Shown here one piece after another: positions 19,167 through 27,660 of a DNA stretch of 64,000 nt. The stretch comes from Pedobacter sp. MC2016-05 (lineage in GTDB: Bacteria > Bacteroidota > Bacteroidia > Sphingobacteriales > Sphingobacteriaceae): the NCBI RefSeq assembly GCF_026239735.1, contig NZ_JAPIVT010000001.1:620001-684000 (forward strand), written 5' to 3'. The notes below the pieces were generated by a model. That model saw only the letters and a list, made by a program, of their open reading frames with translations. It ran no database searches and was not told the origin of the DNA. Positions within the stretch are counted from its first letter, which is position 1. Each line of letters opens with the position of its first letter. The position numbers and the translations under genes are program-made.

Positions 19167-19340
19167 TTAAGTTTCACCTGTAAAACTATATACCTTTTTT
19201 TTGCACCTGTAGCAAATGAAGTGTTTAATCGGTAGCCAAGGCAACAATGATTTCAAAATTTTACTTCTAGGTATGCGTTCCATAGGAGATTTGCACTTGG
19301 AACATTTCTTTTTCTCAGGCAGTGTAGGTGTAGAAGTCAT
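19167..19340 (-). CDS. Small zinc-ribbon protein (57 residues)
   Basis: An open frame of 57 codons starts with ATG at 19340. The protein has two CxxC pairs, CSKC (residues 13-16) and CYRC (43-46), separated by 26 residues that are basic at first (MERIPRSKILKSLLPWLP). That is the layout of a four-cysteine zinc ribbon, with a hydrophobic patch LLPWLPIKHF before the second knuckle. A TATATTTG -7-like box lies about 42 nt upstream. The gene faces the PGT gene convergently and is divergent from the nucleotidyltransferase gene. I do not know its function. Small CxxC...CxxC proteins of this size often bind nucleic acid or a protein partner, but nothing here identifies the target. Confidence 0.72.
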   Translation of the reverse strand: MTSTPTLPEKKKCSKCKSPMERIPRSKILKSLLPWLPIKHFICYRCKKKVYSFTGET

Positions 19341-19381
19341 TGCGATCGGAATTTAACTATGTCTGGACGGAATTACGTGAG

Positions 19382-19389
19382 CAAATATA
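19382..19389 (-). promoter_or_regulatory. Candidate -7 box for the zinc-ribbon gene
   Basis: On the minus strand TATATTTG matches TAnnTTTG exactly, about 42 nt before the ATG at 19340. The nearest TTG upstream is only 13 nt away, shorter than the usual ~19-20, so the -33 element is not convincing. Confidence 0.35.
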
Positions 19390-19621
19390 AGTATTTTACG
19401 TTCAATCTAGTTTTTATTGATATTTTTGTTGTTTAAAATGTTGAATTCAATATAAAATTAATAAGACTGGTGTCTTATTTTGTGATTAATTGTTAATTTA
19501 TCATTAATCTTTTGTTAAATACATTGTTTTTTAGTCATAAAACCTGAAATTAGTCATTAAATTGCCGGTTTACATCTATAAAATTTGTTTCATTTTAATT
19601 ATCACACTCTTATAAGCAATT

Positions 19622-20530
19622 ATGAATAACTTAAAACCCGCTTTAGTAATTTTAGCAGCAGGAATGGCCAGTAGGTATGGTGGATCCAAACAAACAGAAT
19701 CGTTTGGACCTTCTGGAGAGACCATAATGGAATACTCTATTTATGACGCAATAAAATCTGGCTTCGATAAAGTAATTTTTATTATTCGGGAGGAATTTTC
19801 AACCTCTTTCAAGGCTGCAATCGAGCCAAAGCTAGCTGGTAAAATCAACTTACATTATGTTTATCAAAGTCTTGATAAATTTAGGGCAGGGAGACCTTTG
19901 CCTGAAGGTAGAGTTAAACCGTATGGCACCCAGCATGCTCTTTTATGCTGCAAGGATGTCCTTGATGCGCCATTCGCGGTGATAAATGCTGATGACTTTT
20001 ATGGTCTGGATGCTTTCGAAAAGGCTTATGCTTTTCTAACACAATCTGTAGATAAAGGAAAATATGCCTGTTTAGGTTACCAATTGAAAAATACTTTAAG
20101 TGATCATGGCGCAGTAACGCGTGGGGAAATAAATGTTAATGAAGAAAATTTTATCACAGCAATTACTGAAAGAAAAGAAATCTACAAGAAAGCAAATCTT
20201 GCTATAAGAATTGATGGGGAAGAGGAGATTGAAATGGATGTACAAACTCCCGTAAGTATGAATTTCTTCTGTTTTACTCCTGAGTTTGTTGATTGGAGTG
20301 AGCAACGATATTATGAGTTTCTTGATAGTCATGATGGAGATCTCAAATCCGAATTTCTTATACCAGAAGTTGTAGATTCTCTTATTAATACCGGAGCGGG
20401 AGTGGTGAGTTTGGTAAAGACCGAGGCCCAGTGGTTTGGCGTTACTTTTAAAGAAGATGCAGAGATCGTAAGGAGTCAGCTCGCTGAATTAACCTCAAAA
20501 GACATTTATCCTAAAAATCTCTGGAAATAG
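19622..20530 (+). CDS. Sugar-phosphate nucleotidyltransferase family protein
   Basis: The N-terminus LVILAAGMASRYGGSKQTES is a nucleotidyltransferase signature loop (GxGxR-like), and AVINADDFYGLDAF carries the metal-binding acidic residues. FGPSGETIMEYSIYDA matches a Bacteroidota-specific subgroup of NTP_transferase proteins that are usually ~300 residues, as here. It would make an NDP-sugar from a sugar-1-phosphate and NTP. In many relatives this gene sits beside an aminoglycoside-phosphotransferase-like sugar kinase; none is present here. A clear hairpin terminator follows the stop, so it appears monocistronic. The exact NTP and sugar are not predictable. Confidence 0.85.
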   Translation: MNNLKPALVILAAGMASRYGGSKQTESFGPSGETIMEYSIYDAIKSGFDKVIFIIREEFSTSFKAAIEPKLAGKINLHYVYQSLDKFRAGRPLPEGRVKPYGTQHALLCCKDVLDAPFAVINADDFYGLDAFEKAYAFLTQSVDKGKYACLGYQLKNTLSDHGAVTRGEINVNEENFITAITERKEIYKKANLAIRIDGEEEIEMDVQTPVSMNFFCFTPEFVDWSEQRYYEFLDSHDGDLKSEFLIPEVVDSLINTGAGVVSLVKTEAQWFGVTFKEDAEIVRSQLAELTSKDIYPKNLWK

Positions 20531-20957
20531 AAGTTACCTCTCCAAGGCCTCAATTTTATATTGAGGCCATTTCATGACAACCTCAACTTTCACATCAAGT
20601 ATAGATAACGCTTCGCAACCAGGGCAAAGATATTTCTAACCTCATGATGCACCCTCATTTTAGTTTAGTATCCATTTTGGAAAATATATTAACGAATCTT
20701 TTAGAGGACCGTTTTTAGTTGCGTGTGTTTCACAATTTTCGTATAAGCATGAGGTTCAGGCTAGTAGCAGCCATACAACGTTAGTGTAATGTTTTAAGAT
20801 TTATAATGCTTCTGTGACCGACCTTTTTAGACTTAGATGCAGTTTCAATACCTTCTATTATCACTTCTGTTTACTAGATCTTGATTATTATTATTGCATT
20901 TTTCTAGTCACAAGGTCTCTTTACTTAGCTGGTATTGGCGGTAGTTTGCAGCAAGTT
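20531..20957. other. Convergent gap of 427 nt
   Basis: Apart from the hairpin terminator near its left end, I see no gene here. A 31-codon stretch on the minus strand (20534-20626) reads CPGCEALSILDVKVEV but has no start codon after an upstream TAG. It is treated as chance or a remnant. Confidence 0.5.
20546..20568 (+). terminator. Hairpin terminator after the nucleotidyltransferase gene
   Basis: GGCCTCAAT (20546-20554) pairs perfectly with ATTGAGGCC (20560-20568) around a 5-nt loop, 15 nt after the stop codon. ATTTCAT follows, a short T-containing tail. Compact GC-capped stem; a good intrinsic-terminator candidate. Confidence 0.75.
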
Positions 20958-23900
20958 TTAAACATCATATCTGGACTTTAGAATTGGGATTATAGTCTCT
21001 ATTCCGATTTTTAAGTTATTCAATAACTCACCGTTATCAATCAAATCTTCGGAGTGTATTTTTTGTAGGCTATTTGTAATTTCTGCAATGTTTACCAATC
21101 CGGCTGAAATGGACATTCCGTAAAGTTTATGCGCAAATGCAGTTACTTTTTCAAGATCTGTTTGCCAGCCGTTTTCATTAAGCTGGTTAAGAGCTTGTTC
21201 TAATTGTTTAATCGTGATTAGAATAATTTTTTTAAGCTTACTCTCATCTTTATCTAAATAGAAGTCTAGTTTTGACTTATCAAAATGTATTATTTCTTGA
21301 GGCGTCGAAGTTTTTTTAGCTTTGGGCAACCATTTTTTCAGGATATCATCAATATTTTCCTCAAGCACGGGTTTTGTGATGAAGTCATCCATACCCGCTT
21401 CAATACTTTTTTCCTTCTCCCGCGTGATGTTTGCAGCAGTAAGTGCAATAATTGGAGTACGATAGTCGTTTTCGAGTAGTCTGATTTGTTTTGCACATTC
21501 ATATCCATTCATTTCAGGCATTTGAATATCCATGAACACAAAATCAGGCACTTCTTTTTTAAAAACCTCTAGACCCAAGATTCCGTTTTCCGCCTCTAAG
21601 ATTTTTGAATTTGGATGAATTTTTTCAATTAATGCTCTTGCCAGGAACCTATTCACCTCATTGTCTTCAACAATTAAAAACGTGTAATTGTGATTTAGCG
21701 TTGTAACTTCTTCTGAACTAATGATGTTTTGAGTAGTATTGTCTGGAGAAACCTCGTTCAGTTTAGCCAGCGCTTGATACAGATCGTCAATTTTAATCGG
21801 TTTACTGAGCCTGCTTTGAATGCCCAGATCTCTGCAGGCGGCGATTAATGTTCCATCATCAGATGAGCTGTGAAGAAGAATTATGGGCGACTTTTGATTT
21901 GGATCTGAAAAACTTTGCCTGATTTTAGCAACGGTTTCTAAACCGTCCATAAACGGCATGTGATAATCCATCAAGATAACATCATACTCATTGCCTTCAG
22001 CCAAAAACTGTAGCGCCTGAAAACCTCCTTTAGCTTCTGTGACATTAATATTTTTTAGCAGGAGCATATCTTTTAAGATAATCCTGTTATTGTCATTGTC
22101 ATCCACAATCAATACATTGTTGATCGATTCGATCCCCATATACTCTATCGCAGGACCGGCTTCAGATTTTAACGAAATGTCAAAGAAGAAGGTACTACCA
22201 ACGCCAGGTTCACTTATCAGCTCAAGACGGCTATCCATCATGTTAAGTAACTTATTAGATATCGTTAATCCAAGGCCTGTTCCACCATATTTCTTAGTTG
22301 TTGATGAATCTTCCTGGGCAAATGCGCTAAAGATTTTGTCTTGTTTGCTCAGTGGGATTCCGATGCCGGTATCTCTTACACTAAAACGAAATCTATCTTG
22401 CTCATCACCTTTGGTAAGTAATTCTATCTTAAGTTCTATTTCTCCCGAATGAGTGAATTTAGAAGCATTGCCTAAGAGATTGATAAGTACCTGTTTTAAA
22501 CGCAATCCATCCGCGAATATAAAACGGGGCAATTCGGCGTGAAGGTTTAATAGCATCTCCAGGTTTCTGGATTGGATTTGGTAAGTGGTGATATCAGTTG
22601 CCTGTGAGGCGATTTCAAATAAATCACATTTTTCCACGTCAAGTTCAAATTTTCCAGCCTCGATTTTAGAGAAATCCAGAATGTCATTTATAATGGTGAG
22701 CAATGTATTTGCAGATTGGTTTACAATAGATAGATATTGTTTTTGGATGTCGGTCAATTCCGTTTTTAAAACCAGATCAGTGAAACCGATTACGCCATTC
22801 AAGGGCGTCCTGATTTCATGGCTCATGTTGGCGAGGAAGTCTGACTTTGCAGCATTAGCATAATCCGCACGGAGTTTGGCCACAGTTAATTCCTCTCGAT
22901 GCTTAACAGCCTGAGAGATATCCTGAGTGACAATCATCATTCCTCCTATAGCGCCTTCTAAGTCATGCCAAGGACGCATCTCCCATGAAATGTGATGGGG
23001 CACCTTGGTAATGGGATCGACGAAAATATCCTCGTCTTTTTTAATCACATCACCTTTTAAGACTTTCTGATGATTTTCAATTCTGCCTTTATCAAGGTTC
23101 GGGAACACTTCATAATAAGAGAGCCCATCAACATTGTCCAAGGTTTTGATATATGTATTCATCCATCTCTGACTTGCGGCTAAGAAATGCATGTTAGCAT
23201 CCAGCATAGCTACCGAGGCAGGTGCGTTATTAATGAATGCAAGTAATGTAGCTTTCTCAATCGCCAAAGCTTTTTCAGCCATTTCCTTTTCAGTAATATC
23301 CGTAGCGACACCAAGATGGCCGATTATATGGCCATCAGTATCCTTGATAGAGGTAATAGATAACGAAACCCTTATCCGAACCCCTTCTTTTGTAATGTAT
23401 GTAAAAGGCCTTTCCTTCTCTTCTGTATCAGCGCAGATTTGAAACAAGCGAAACTTGTCATTTCTAGTGCCGTTTTCTTCCAAAACATCATCACATATGG
23501 CTAGGATTTCCGACTTATCGTGTATAATTTCCGGACTTTTCAAGCCAACCATTTCAGCAGCAGTGTAACCCAGTAAGTTTTCAGCTCCAGTGTTAAACAA
23601 AGTGATAATACCATCATTATTAGTAGCGATGATACTCACCTGAGAGGATGCAGACAATACATCATCTAACAGTTTTTTAGATTCAACTAGCTCAAGCTGA
23701 GCGCGCTTTTGCTCATCTATATTCTGAAGGGTTCCATAGATTCTGGTGTTTCCAAGTTCAGATATTTCCCGGTTTCCTTTTGCCCTTACCCAAAGTTCCT
23801 CTCCAAAACTATTGATAATTTCCAGTTCGTGATCCCACTCTAGACCTTCTTCGATACATTTCCTAACAGCACTACTGACCTTATCCCTACTTTCACCTTC

Positions 23901-25280
23901 CTTGTAAAAGTCCATCGCAGTGGAGAGTTGCGGAACATAATCCGGGCTTAAACCATGGATTTCCTTAGTGACATTTGTCCATATCAATTCTTGTTCATTA
24001 ATCTTGTACTCCCATCCGCCTATCTTAGCAAGCCTACTCGTCTCCTCAAGTAAATTTCTGGTATGTGTGAGGTCAGTTTCTAATTTCTTTTGATCTGTGA
24101 TGTCTACTGCGTTGCCGATTACATAAAATTCATTACGCTCATCCTCTTGCAGGACATTTGAATAGAGCCAGATTCTTTGTTCACCGGATTTTTTTCTGAC
24201 AATCATTAGTCCCTTGGAATGACCTTGTTCAAACACTTCTTTCAGATAATGATCAAGGTTGTTATGACGTTCCTCCGGGATAATATCCCGAAGATTTTTC
24301 CCTCTAAGCTCGGCAATATCGTAGCCAAGAATTCTAGCCCCAGACGCATTAAGTGATAGTAAATCACCATTTAAATTGTGGATACACATTAATCCCTGCG
24401 AATTTTCAAAGAATACCTTGAACTTTTGCTCGCTGAGCGTTAGTAAGCGGTTTTTTTCTGATTCATCTGTGATATCCCTTCCTATAGCGAAAAGATTCTT
24501 TTTATTTTTGTCGGCAGTTGTTGACCATTGAATGGATCTATATTTTCCGCTTGCAGTAAGTATTCGGAAACTGATAACATCAAATTCCTTTCCATACAAA
24601 AAATTATCCCAATACGATTTTGCAGACTCAATATCTTCAGGGTGTACCAGATCAAAATAAGACTTTGTCTTCAGTGTTATTTCATTCCAACCCAATCGTT
24701 TGATAAATCCAGGATTAACCTTTTTAAATCTTCCATCACTTCCCAAAATACAGATCAGGTCATCTGTTTCTTCAAATAGTGTGCTGAAGTTTTTATATTC
24801 CTCCCTTTTCTTTCTTTCCATGATGAGTTCCATTGCTTCCTCAGCCAACAGCGCCAATGCATGGCGTTGTTGAGAACCAAGCTGTTTCGGAGATGTATCC
24901 ACCACACATATGGACCCAAGAGTAAAACCTTGCGGATCGATGATCGGATAACCTGCATAAAAGCGTACTTTCAACCCGTCAGTAACATCCGGATGAGTTT
25001 TAAAACGTTCATCCTTGGAAAGATCCTCTACAATAAATAAATCCGTTCCTAAAACAGTATGTTCACAGATAGCTGCTCCGCGTGGGAGTTCCTCAATGAC
25101 CAGTCCATTTGCAGATTTGTACCACAACCGATTGGTTTCTACAAATGAGATAAGAGAGATTTCGCAACCACAAATAATTGATGCAATTTCTGTTATCCGG
25201 TCAAAATCGCGTTCAGGACTGGTATTAATAATCTCATAATCATATAACGCTGCTAATCTTTCCTCTTCTCTTTGTTGCAT
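20958..25280 (-). CDS. Hybrid sensor kinase: GAF-5xPAS-HisKA-HATPase-REC-REC-HPT
   Basis: This 1440-residue protein has no membrane segment, so it is a cytoplasmic sensor. A GAF domain occupies ~20-155 (DRITEIASIICGCEISLISF). Five PAS-like units follow to ~800. The HisKA box ANMSHEIRTPLNG contains the phospho-acceptor His821. The ATPase domain has GTGLGLTISNKLLNMM. Two receivers carry their aspartates at 1105 (ILMDYHMPFMDG) and 1251 (VFMDIQMPEMNG). A C-terminal HPT has His1384 in AFAHKLYG. The chain His-Asp-His needed to pass phosphate to a separate regulator is complete. It lies 234 nt downstream of the receiver-PGT gene on the same strand and may share its transcript. The single-domain regulator at 26711-27115 is an obvious candidate recipient (inference). 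Confidence 0.93.
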   Translation of the reverse strand: MQQREEERLAALYDYEIINTSPERDFDRITEIASIICGCEISLISFVETNRLWYKSANGLVIEELPRGAAICEHTVLGTDLFIVEDLSKDERFKTHPDVTDGLKVRFYAGYPIIDPQGFTLGSICVVDTSPKQLGSQQRHALALLAEEAMELIMERKKREEYKNFSTLFEETDDLICILGSDGRFKKVNPGFIKRLGWNEITLKTKSYFDLVHPEDIESAKSYWDNFLYGKEFDVISFRILTASGKYRSIQWSTTADKNKKNLFAIGRDITDESEKNRLLTLSEQKFKVFFENSQGLMCIHNLNGDLLSLNASGARILGYDIAELRGKNLRDIIPEERHNNLDHYLKEVFEQGHSKGLMIVRKKSGEQRIWLYSNVLQEDERNEFYVIGNAVDITDQKKLETDLTHTRNLLEETSRLAKIGGWEYKINEQELIWTNVTKEIHGLSPDYVPQLSTAMDFYKEGESRDKVSSAVRKCIEEGLEWDHELEIINSFGEELWVRAKGNREISELGNTRIYGTLQNIDEQKRAQLELVESKKLLDDVLSASSQVSIIATNNDGIITLFNTGAENLLGYTAAEMVGLKSPEIIHDKSEILAICDDVLEENGTRNDKFRLFQICADTEEKERPFTYITKEGVRIRVSLSITSIKDTDGHIIGHLGVATDITEKEMAEKALAIEKATLLAFINNAPASVAMLDANMHFLAASQRWMNTYIKTLDNVDGLSYYEVFPNLDKGRIENHQKVLKGDVIKKDEDIFVDPITKVPHHISWEMRPWHDLEGAIGGMMIVTQDISQAVKHREELTVAKLRADYANAAKSDFLANMSHEIRTPLNGVIGFTDLVLKTELTDIQKQYLSIVNQSANTLLTIINDILDFSKIEAGKFELDVEKCDLFEIASQATDITTYQIQSRNLEMLLNLHAELPRFIFADGLRLKQVLINLLGNASKFTHSGEIELKIELLTKGDEQDRFRFSVRDTGIGIPLSKQDKIFSAFAQEDSSTTKKYGGTGLGLTISNKLLNMMDSRLELISEPGVGSTFFFDISLKSEAGPAIEYMGIESINNVLIVDDNDNNRIILKDMLLLKNINVTEAKGGFQALQFLAEGNEYDVILMDYHMPFMDGLETVAKIRQSFSDPNQKSPIILLHSSSDDGTLIAACRDLGIQSRLSKPIKIDDLYQALAKLNEVSPDNTTQNIISSEEVTTLNHNYTFLIVEDNEVNRFLARALIEKIHPNSKILEAENGILGLEVFKKEVPDFVFMDIQMPEMNGYECAKQIRLLENDYRTPIIALTAANITREKEKSIEAGMDDFITKPVLEENIDDILKKWLPKAKKTSTPQEIIHFDKSKLDFYLDKDESKLKKIILITIKQLEQALNQLNENGWQTDLEKVTAFAHKLYGMSISAGLVNIAEITNSLQKIHSEDLIDNGELLNNLKIGIETIIPILKSRYDV

Positions 25281-25514
25281 ATTTATTGGTTGTATGGTTT
25301 TTGTACAGGCTTAACTTCATAATAAGTAAGAAGTCATAAGAACTCTAAGCCTCTCGAATCGGATTAATTAGTATAGATATATAAGAATGAATCGCGACCT
25401 ATAGCAACGATAACTCTTTGTTATAAATATAAAGAAACTTACGAAAAATTATAGTTTCTACAGGAAAATTTTGAACTATAATTGCGTTTTGCAATGATGA
25501 AGAACTATAGTGGT

Positions 25515-26711
25515 TCAGACATTTTCTTTTTGAAATAAGGCAGGGATAGTTTTCAAGATCAATTTGAGGTCATTTGCAAAACTTTGGTTTTTCGCATAAG
25601 TATTATCCAGTAATAACCGCTCCTCTTCGCTCATATTACCCTTGCCTCTTTTTTCAACCTGCCATAGGCCAGTGATTCCTGCCGGAGCGGCAAAACGTAA
25701 TACGTATTTATCTGTAGTTAGCTTTTCTGCCTCATAAAGTGGAAGTGGTCTATTGCCAACGATGCTCATATCCCCCCTAATCACGTTCCAGAGCTGAGGA
25801 AGCTCATCGATGCTGGTGTTTCTTATGAAATTTCCGACTTTAGTAATTCTGGGATCATTCATGATTTTGAAGAAGGCTGACTTACCATGCTTATTTTCTC
25901 TGAAGGCGGTATCTTTTTCACACCATTGAACGCCATCTGAATATAAAGGATATTGGCATTTACCCGATGAACTGCAATTATTGCATAAATCCACCTGAGC
26001 TGCAACATTGGTGCTGTTTTGTGCATCAATGTCATATTGATTTAGGTGCTTAAGCTCTTTAATCCGAGCGTCGGCGTTGACATACATTGACCTAAATTTA
26101 TAGAAAGGAAAAATTTTAAAACCAGTGCCCGCCCTTGGGGAATAGTAGAATATAGGTCCTTTAGATTCTAATCTGATCAATATGGATACAATGATCAAGA
26201 CAGGAGAGAGCATAATTATTGCAAGTCCCGCAAAAAAGATATCGAAACTTCGCTTAGCCCAGCCAATTGGCTTAAGCCGAACCAAATTGTTATTCACACT
26301 GGATCTAAGCGCGGTCCAGTTTGCTATGTTGAAGTTAACCCTCTTTTCAATTTTATAGCCGTCTAGAGGTAATTTAAATACATCAGTTACGCCACCTGAT
26401 AAAGCGAGTAATCTTAAATTTGCATTAAAATAATTCACAACCAAAAAAAACGGAACTTCTTCTATGTTTCTATTTCTAATTGTTTCTATCAGGGACAGAC
26501 CACCAGTAGACAAGATTTCACTGTGGGATATGATTGCACGAATATCTAAAGACTCATTACTCCATTTTTCTAGCAGCCTCATTCCGTTTTCGAAACAGAT
26601 CACCTCGGCACCATGGAAATTTAATTGCTGAAAATATGAATTTAAATCATCTGAAAACCCAACAATAGCCACCATGGTAATTGCTGAGTTCGTTTGAATA
26701 GCAGCATCCAT
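25515..26711 (-). CDS. Sugar transferase (PGT) with N-terminal degenerate receiver domain
   Basis: The first ~130 residues look like a CheY-type receiver fold (TMVAIVGFSDDLNSYFQQL, then GGLSLIETIRNRN and GGVTDVFKLPLD). However, the phospho-acceptor aspartate position reads ISHSEI and the lysine is not next to the proline, so it is probably a pseudo-receiver. The PGT domain follows: one membrane helix (FDIFFAGLAIIMLSPVLII), FKIFPFYKFRSMYV, DPRITKVGNFIRNTSIDELPQ, VGNRPLPLYEAEKL and PAGITGLWQVEKRG. Between the catalytic motifs an insert holds four cysteines (Cys243, 246, 252, 264), possibly a metal or Fe-S site. It would load sugar-1-phosphate onto undecaprenyl phosphate. Its ATG overlaps the stop of the upstream response regulator (TAATG), so the two are translationally coupled. 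Confidence 0.9.
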   Translation of the reverse strand: MDAAIQTNSAITMVAIVGFSDDLNSYFQQLNFHGAEVICFENGMRLLEKWSNESLDIRAIISHSEILSTGGLSLIETIRNRNIEEVPFFLVVNYFNANLRLLALSGGVTDVFKLPLDGYKIEKRVNFNIANWTALRSSVNNNLVRLKPIGWAKRSFDIFFAGLAIIMLSPVLIIVSILIRLESKGPIFYYSPRAGTGFKIFPFYKFRSMYVNADARIKELKHLNQYDIDAQNSTNVAAQVDLCNNCSSSGKCQYPLYSDGVQWCEKDTAFRENKHGKSAFFKIMNDPRITKVGNFIRNTSIDELPQLWNVIRGDMSIVGNRPLPLYEAEKLTTDKYVLRFAAPAGITGLWQVEKRGKGNMSEEERLLLDNTYAKNQSFANDLKLILKTIPALFQKENV

Positions 26712-27115
26712 TAGTTTATCCCTTTTCCAACTCTTCTCAATATCCCCTTTATTCTAGCTTCCAGTTCAGCTGGATTGAAAGGCTTTAATAGAAAATCATC
26801 TGCTCCCGCTTCCAAGCATTTGATTCTTTTGTCAGAGCTCTCCTCTCCGGAAAGAATAATGATAGGTAGAGAGTGGAAAAAATCACTCGCCTTCATCTGC
26901 TCAATTAATTCAAGGCCGCTCATATTTGGTGTGTTTAGATCAGAAATAATCAGATCAGGTAGATGACCAGACTGTAAGTGATTAAGTGCACTCATTCCGT
27001 CTGATTTGATATCGATGCGATAGTTGGTCTGAAGAATTTCCTCAAGTATCGCCTGCATAAATTCGTCATCTTCAATAACTAAAATGTGGATCTTCTGCTT
27101 ATTTTGTATGCTCAT
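26711..27115 (-). CDS. Single-domain response regulator
   Basis: The 134-residue protein is one receiver domain with no output domain. It has the acidic pocket VIEDDEF, the phospho-acceptor Asp59 in LIISDLNTPNMSG, the switch serine in IIILSGEES and the lysine in DDFLLKPF, so it should be phosphorylated normally. It is the first gene of a minus-strand unit whose next gene, the receiver-PGT, begins within its stop codon. This arrangement suggests that it either modulates the PGT or relays phosphate between the hybrid kinases nearby and another protein. That role is inference from gene order. Confidence 0.92.
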   Translation of the reverse strand: MSIQNKQKIHILVIEDDEFMQAILEEILQTNYRIDIKSDGMSALNHLQSGHLPDLIISDLNTPNMSGLELIEQMKASDFFHSLPIIILSGEESSDKRIKCLEAGADDFLLKPFNPAELEARIKGILRRVGKGIN

Positions 27116-27660
27116 CGAGGAGATTTGTAATTTATAAACATAAGGTGATAAATTCGGTAGAGTGTGAACATGCTTTGGAGAGAAGTTAGTGTAATCGGGA
27201 CTATAAATGAAACCAAATTATTTAAATAATTTATAATACAATAATAAGGAAATTTATAGCGAAAATAAATGATATTCTGAAAAGGAGTGAAAAATGTATG
27301 TGTAGATTGTCTGTCGTTAGTAGATTTAATATGATTGTCAAAAAATCATTCGACAAAATTTGTATATGTATCATTACTTAATGTATTTTTAAGCAGTGAA
27401 TTCGTTGCTTCCCTTTCAAGAAATATCAGGTTGTCGAACGGCTTATAATAACCTATCAGGTATGGTTGCTTTTTGGATCAATATTTTAACAGAAAACACT
27501 TAACTCTGCAAATTGTAACTGGCAAGACTATTGTTAAGGAGATGAAAAAACGAAGACACTGCTGATTGAAGAATAGAGTTAATTAAGGTTAGAAAGCTCC
27601 TGCTGTTTTCTGTTAACCTAGCAAAAAATTCAATCAAACATATACTATTGATATCGCACT
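27116..27660. other. Divergent gap of 545 nt between two signalling units
   Basis: The gap lies between the start of the single-domain regulator (-) and the start of the second hybrid kinase (+), so it must carry both promoters. I see no reading frame of interest, no strong hairpin and no exact TAnnTTTG box that I would defend. Confidence 0.5.

Noticed and set aside
20534..20626. Minus-strand stretch reading CPGCEALSILDVKVEV, reminiscent of a zinc knuckle
   Set aside because: There is no start codon between an upstream TAG and the cysteines, only one CxxC, and it overlaps the terminator hairpin of the opposite gene.
20937..20944. GGCGGTAG, identical to the core of the enterobacterial ops/JUMPstart element
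   Set aside because: It lies at the 3' end of the hybrid kinase gene, downstream of a terminated gene and not in the leader of any plus-strand operon. An 8-nt match is expected by chance at this scale.
22039..22452. Plus-strand 137-codon frame inside the large hybrid kinase
   Set aside because: Antisense shadow of the HATPase/REC coding region, which has intact motifs in the minus-strand frame.
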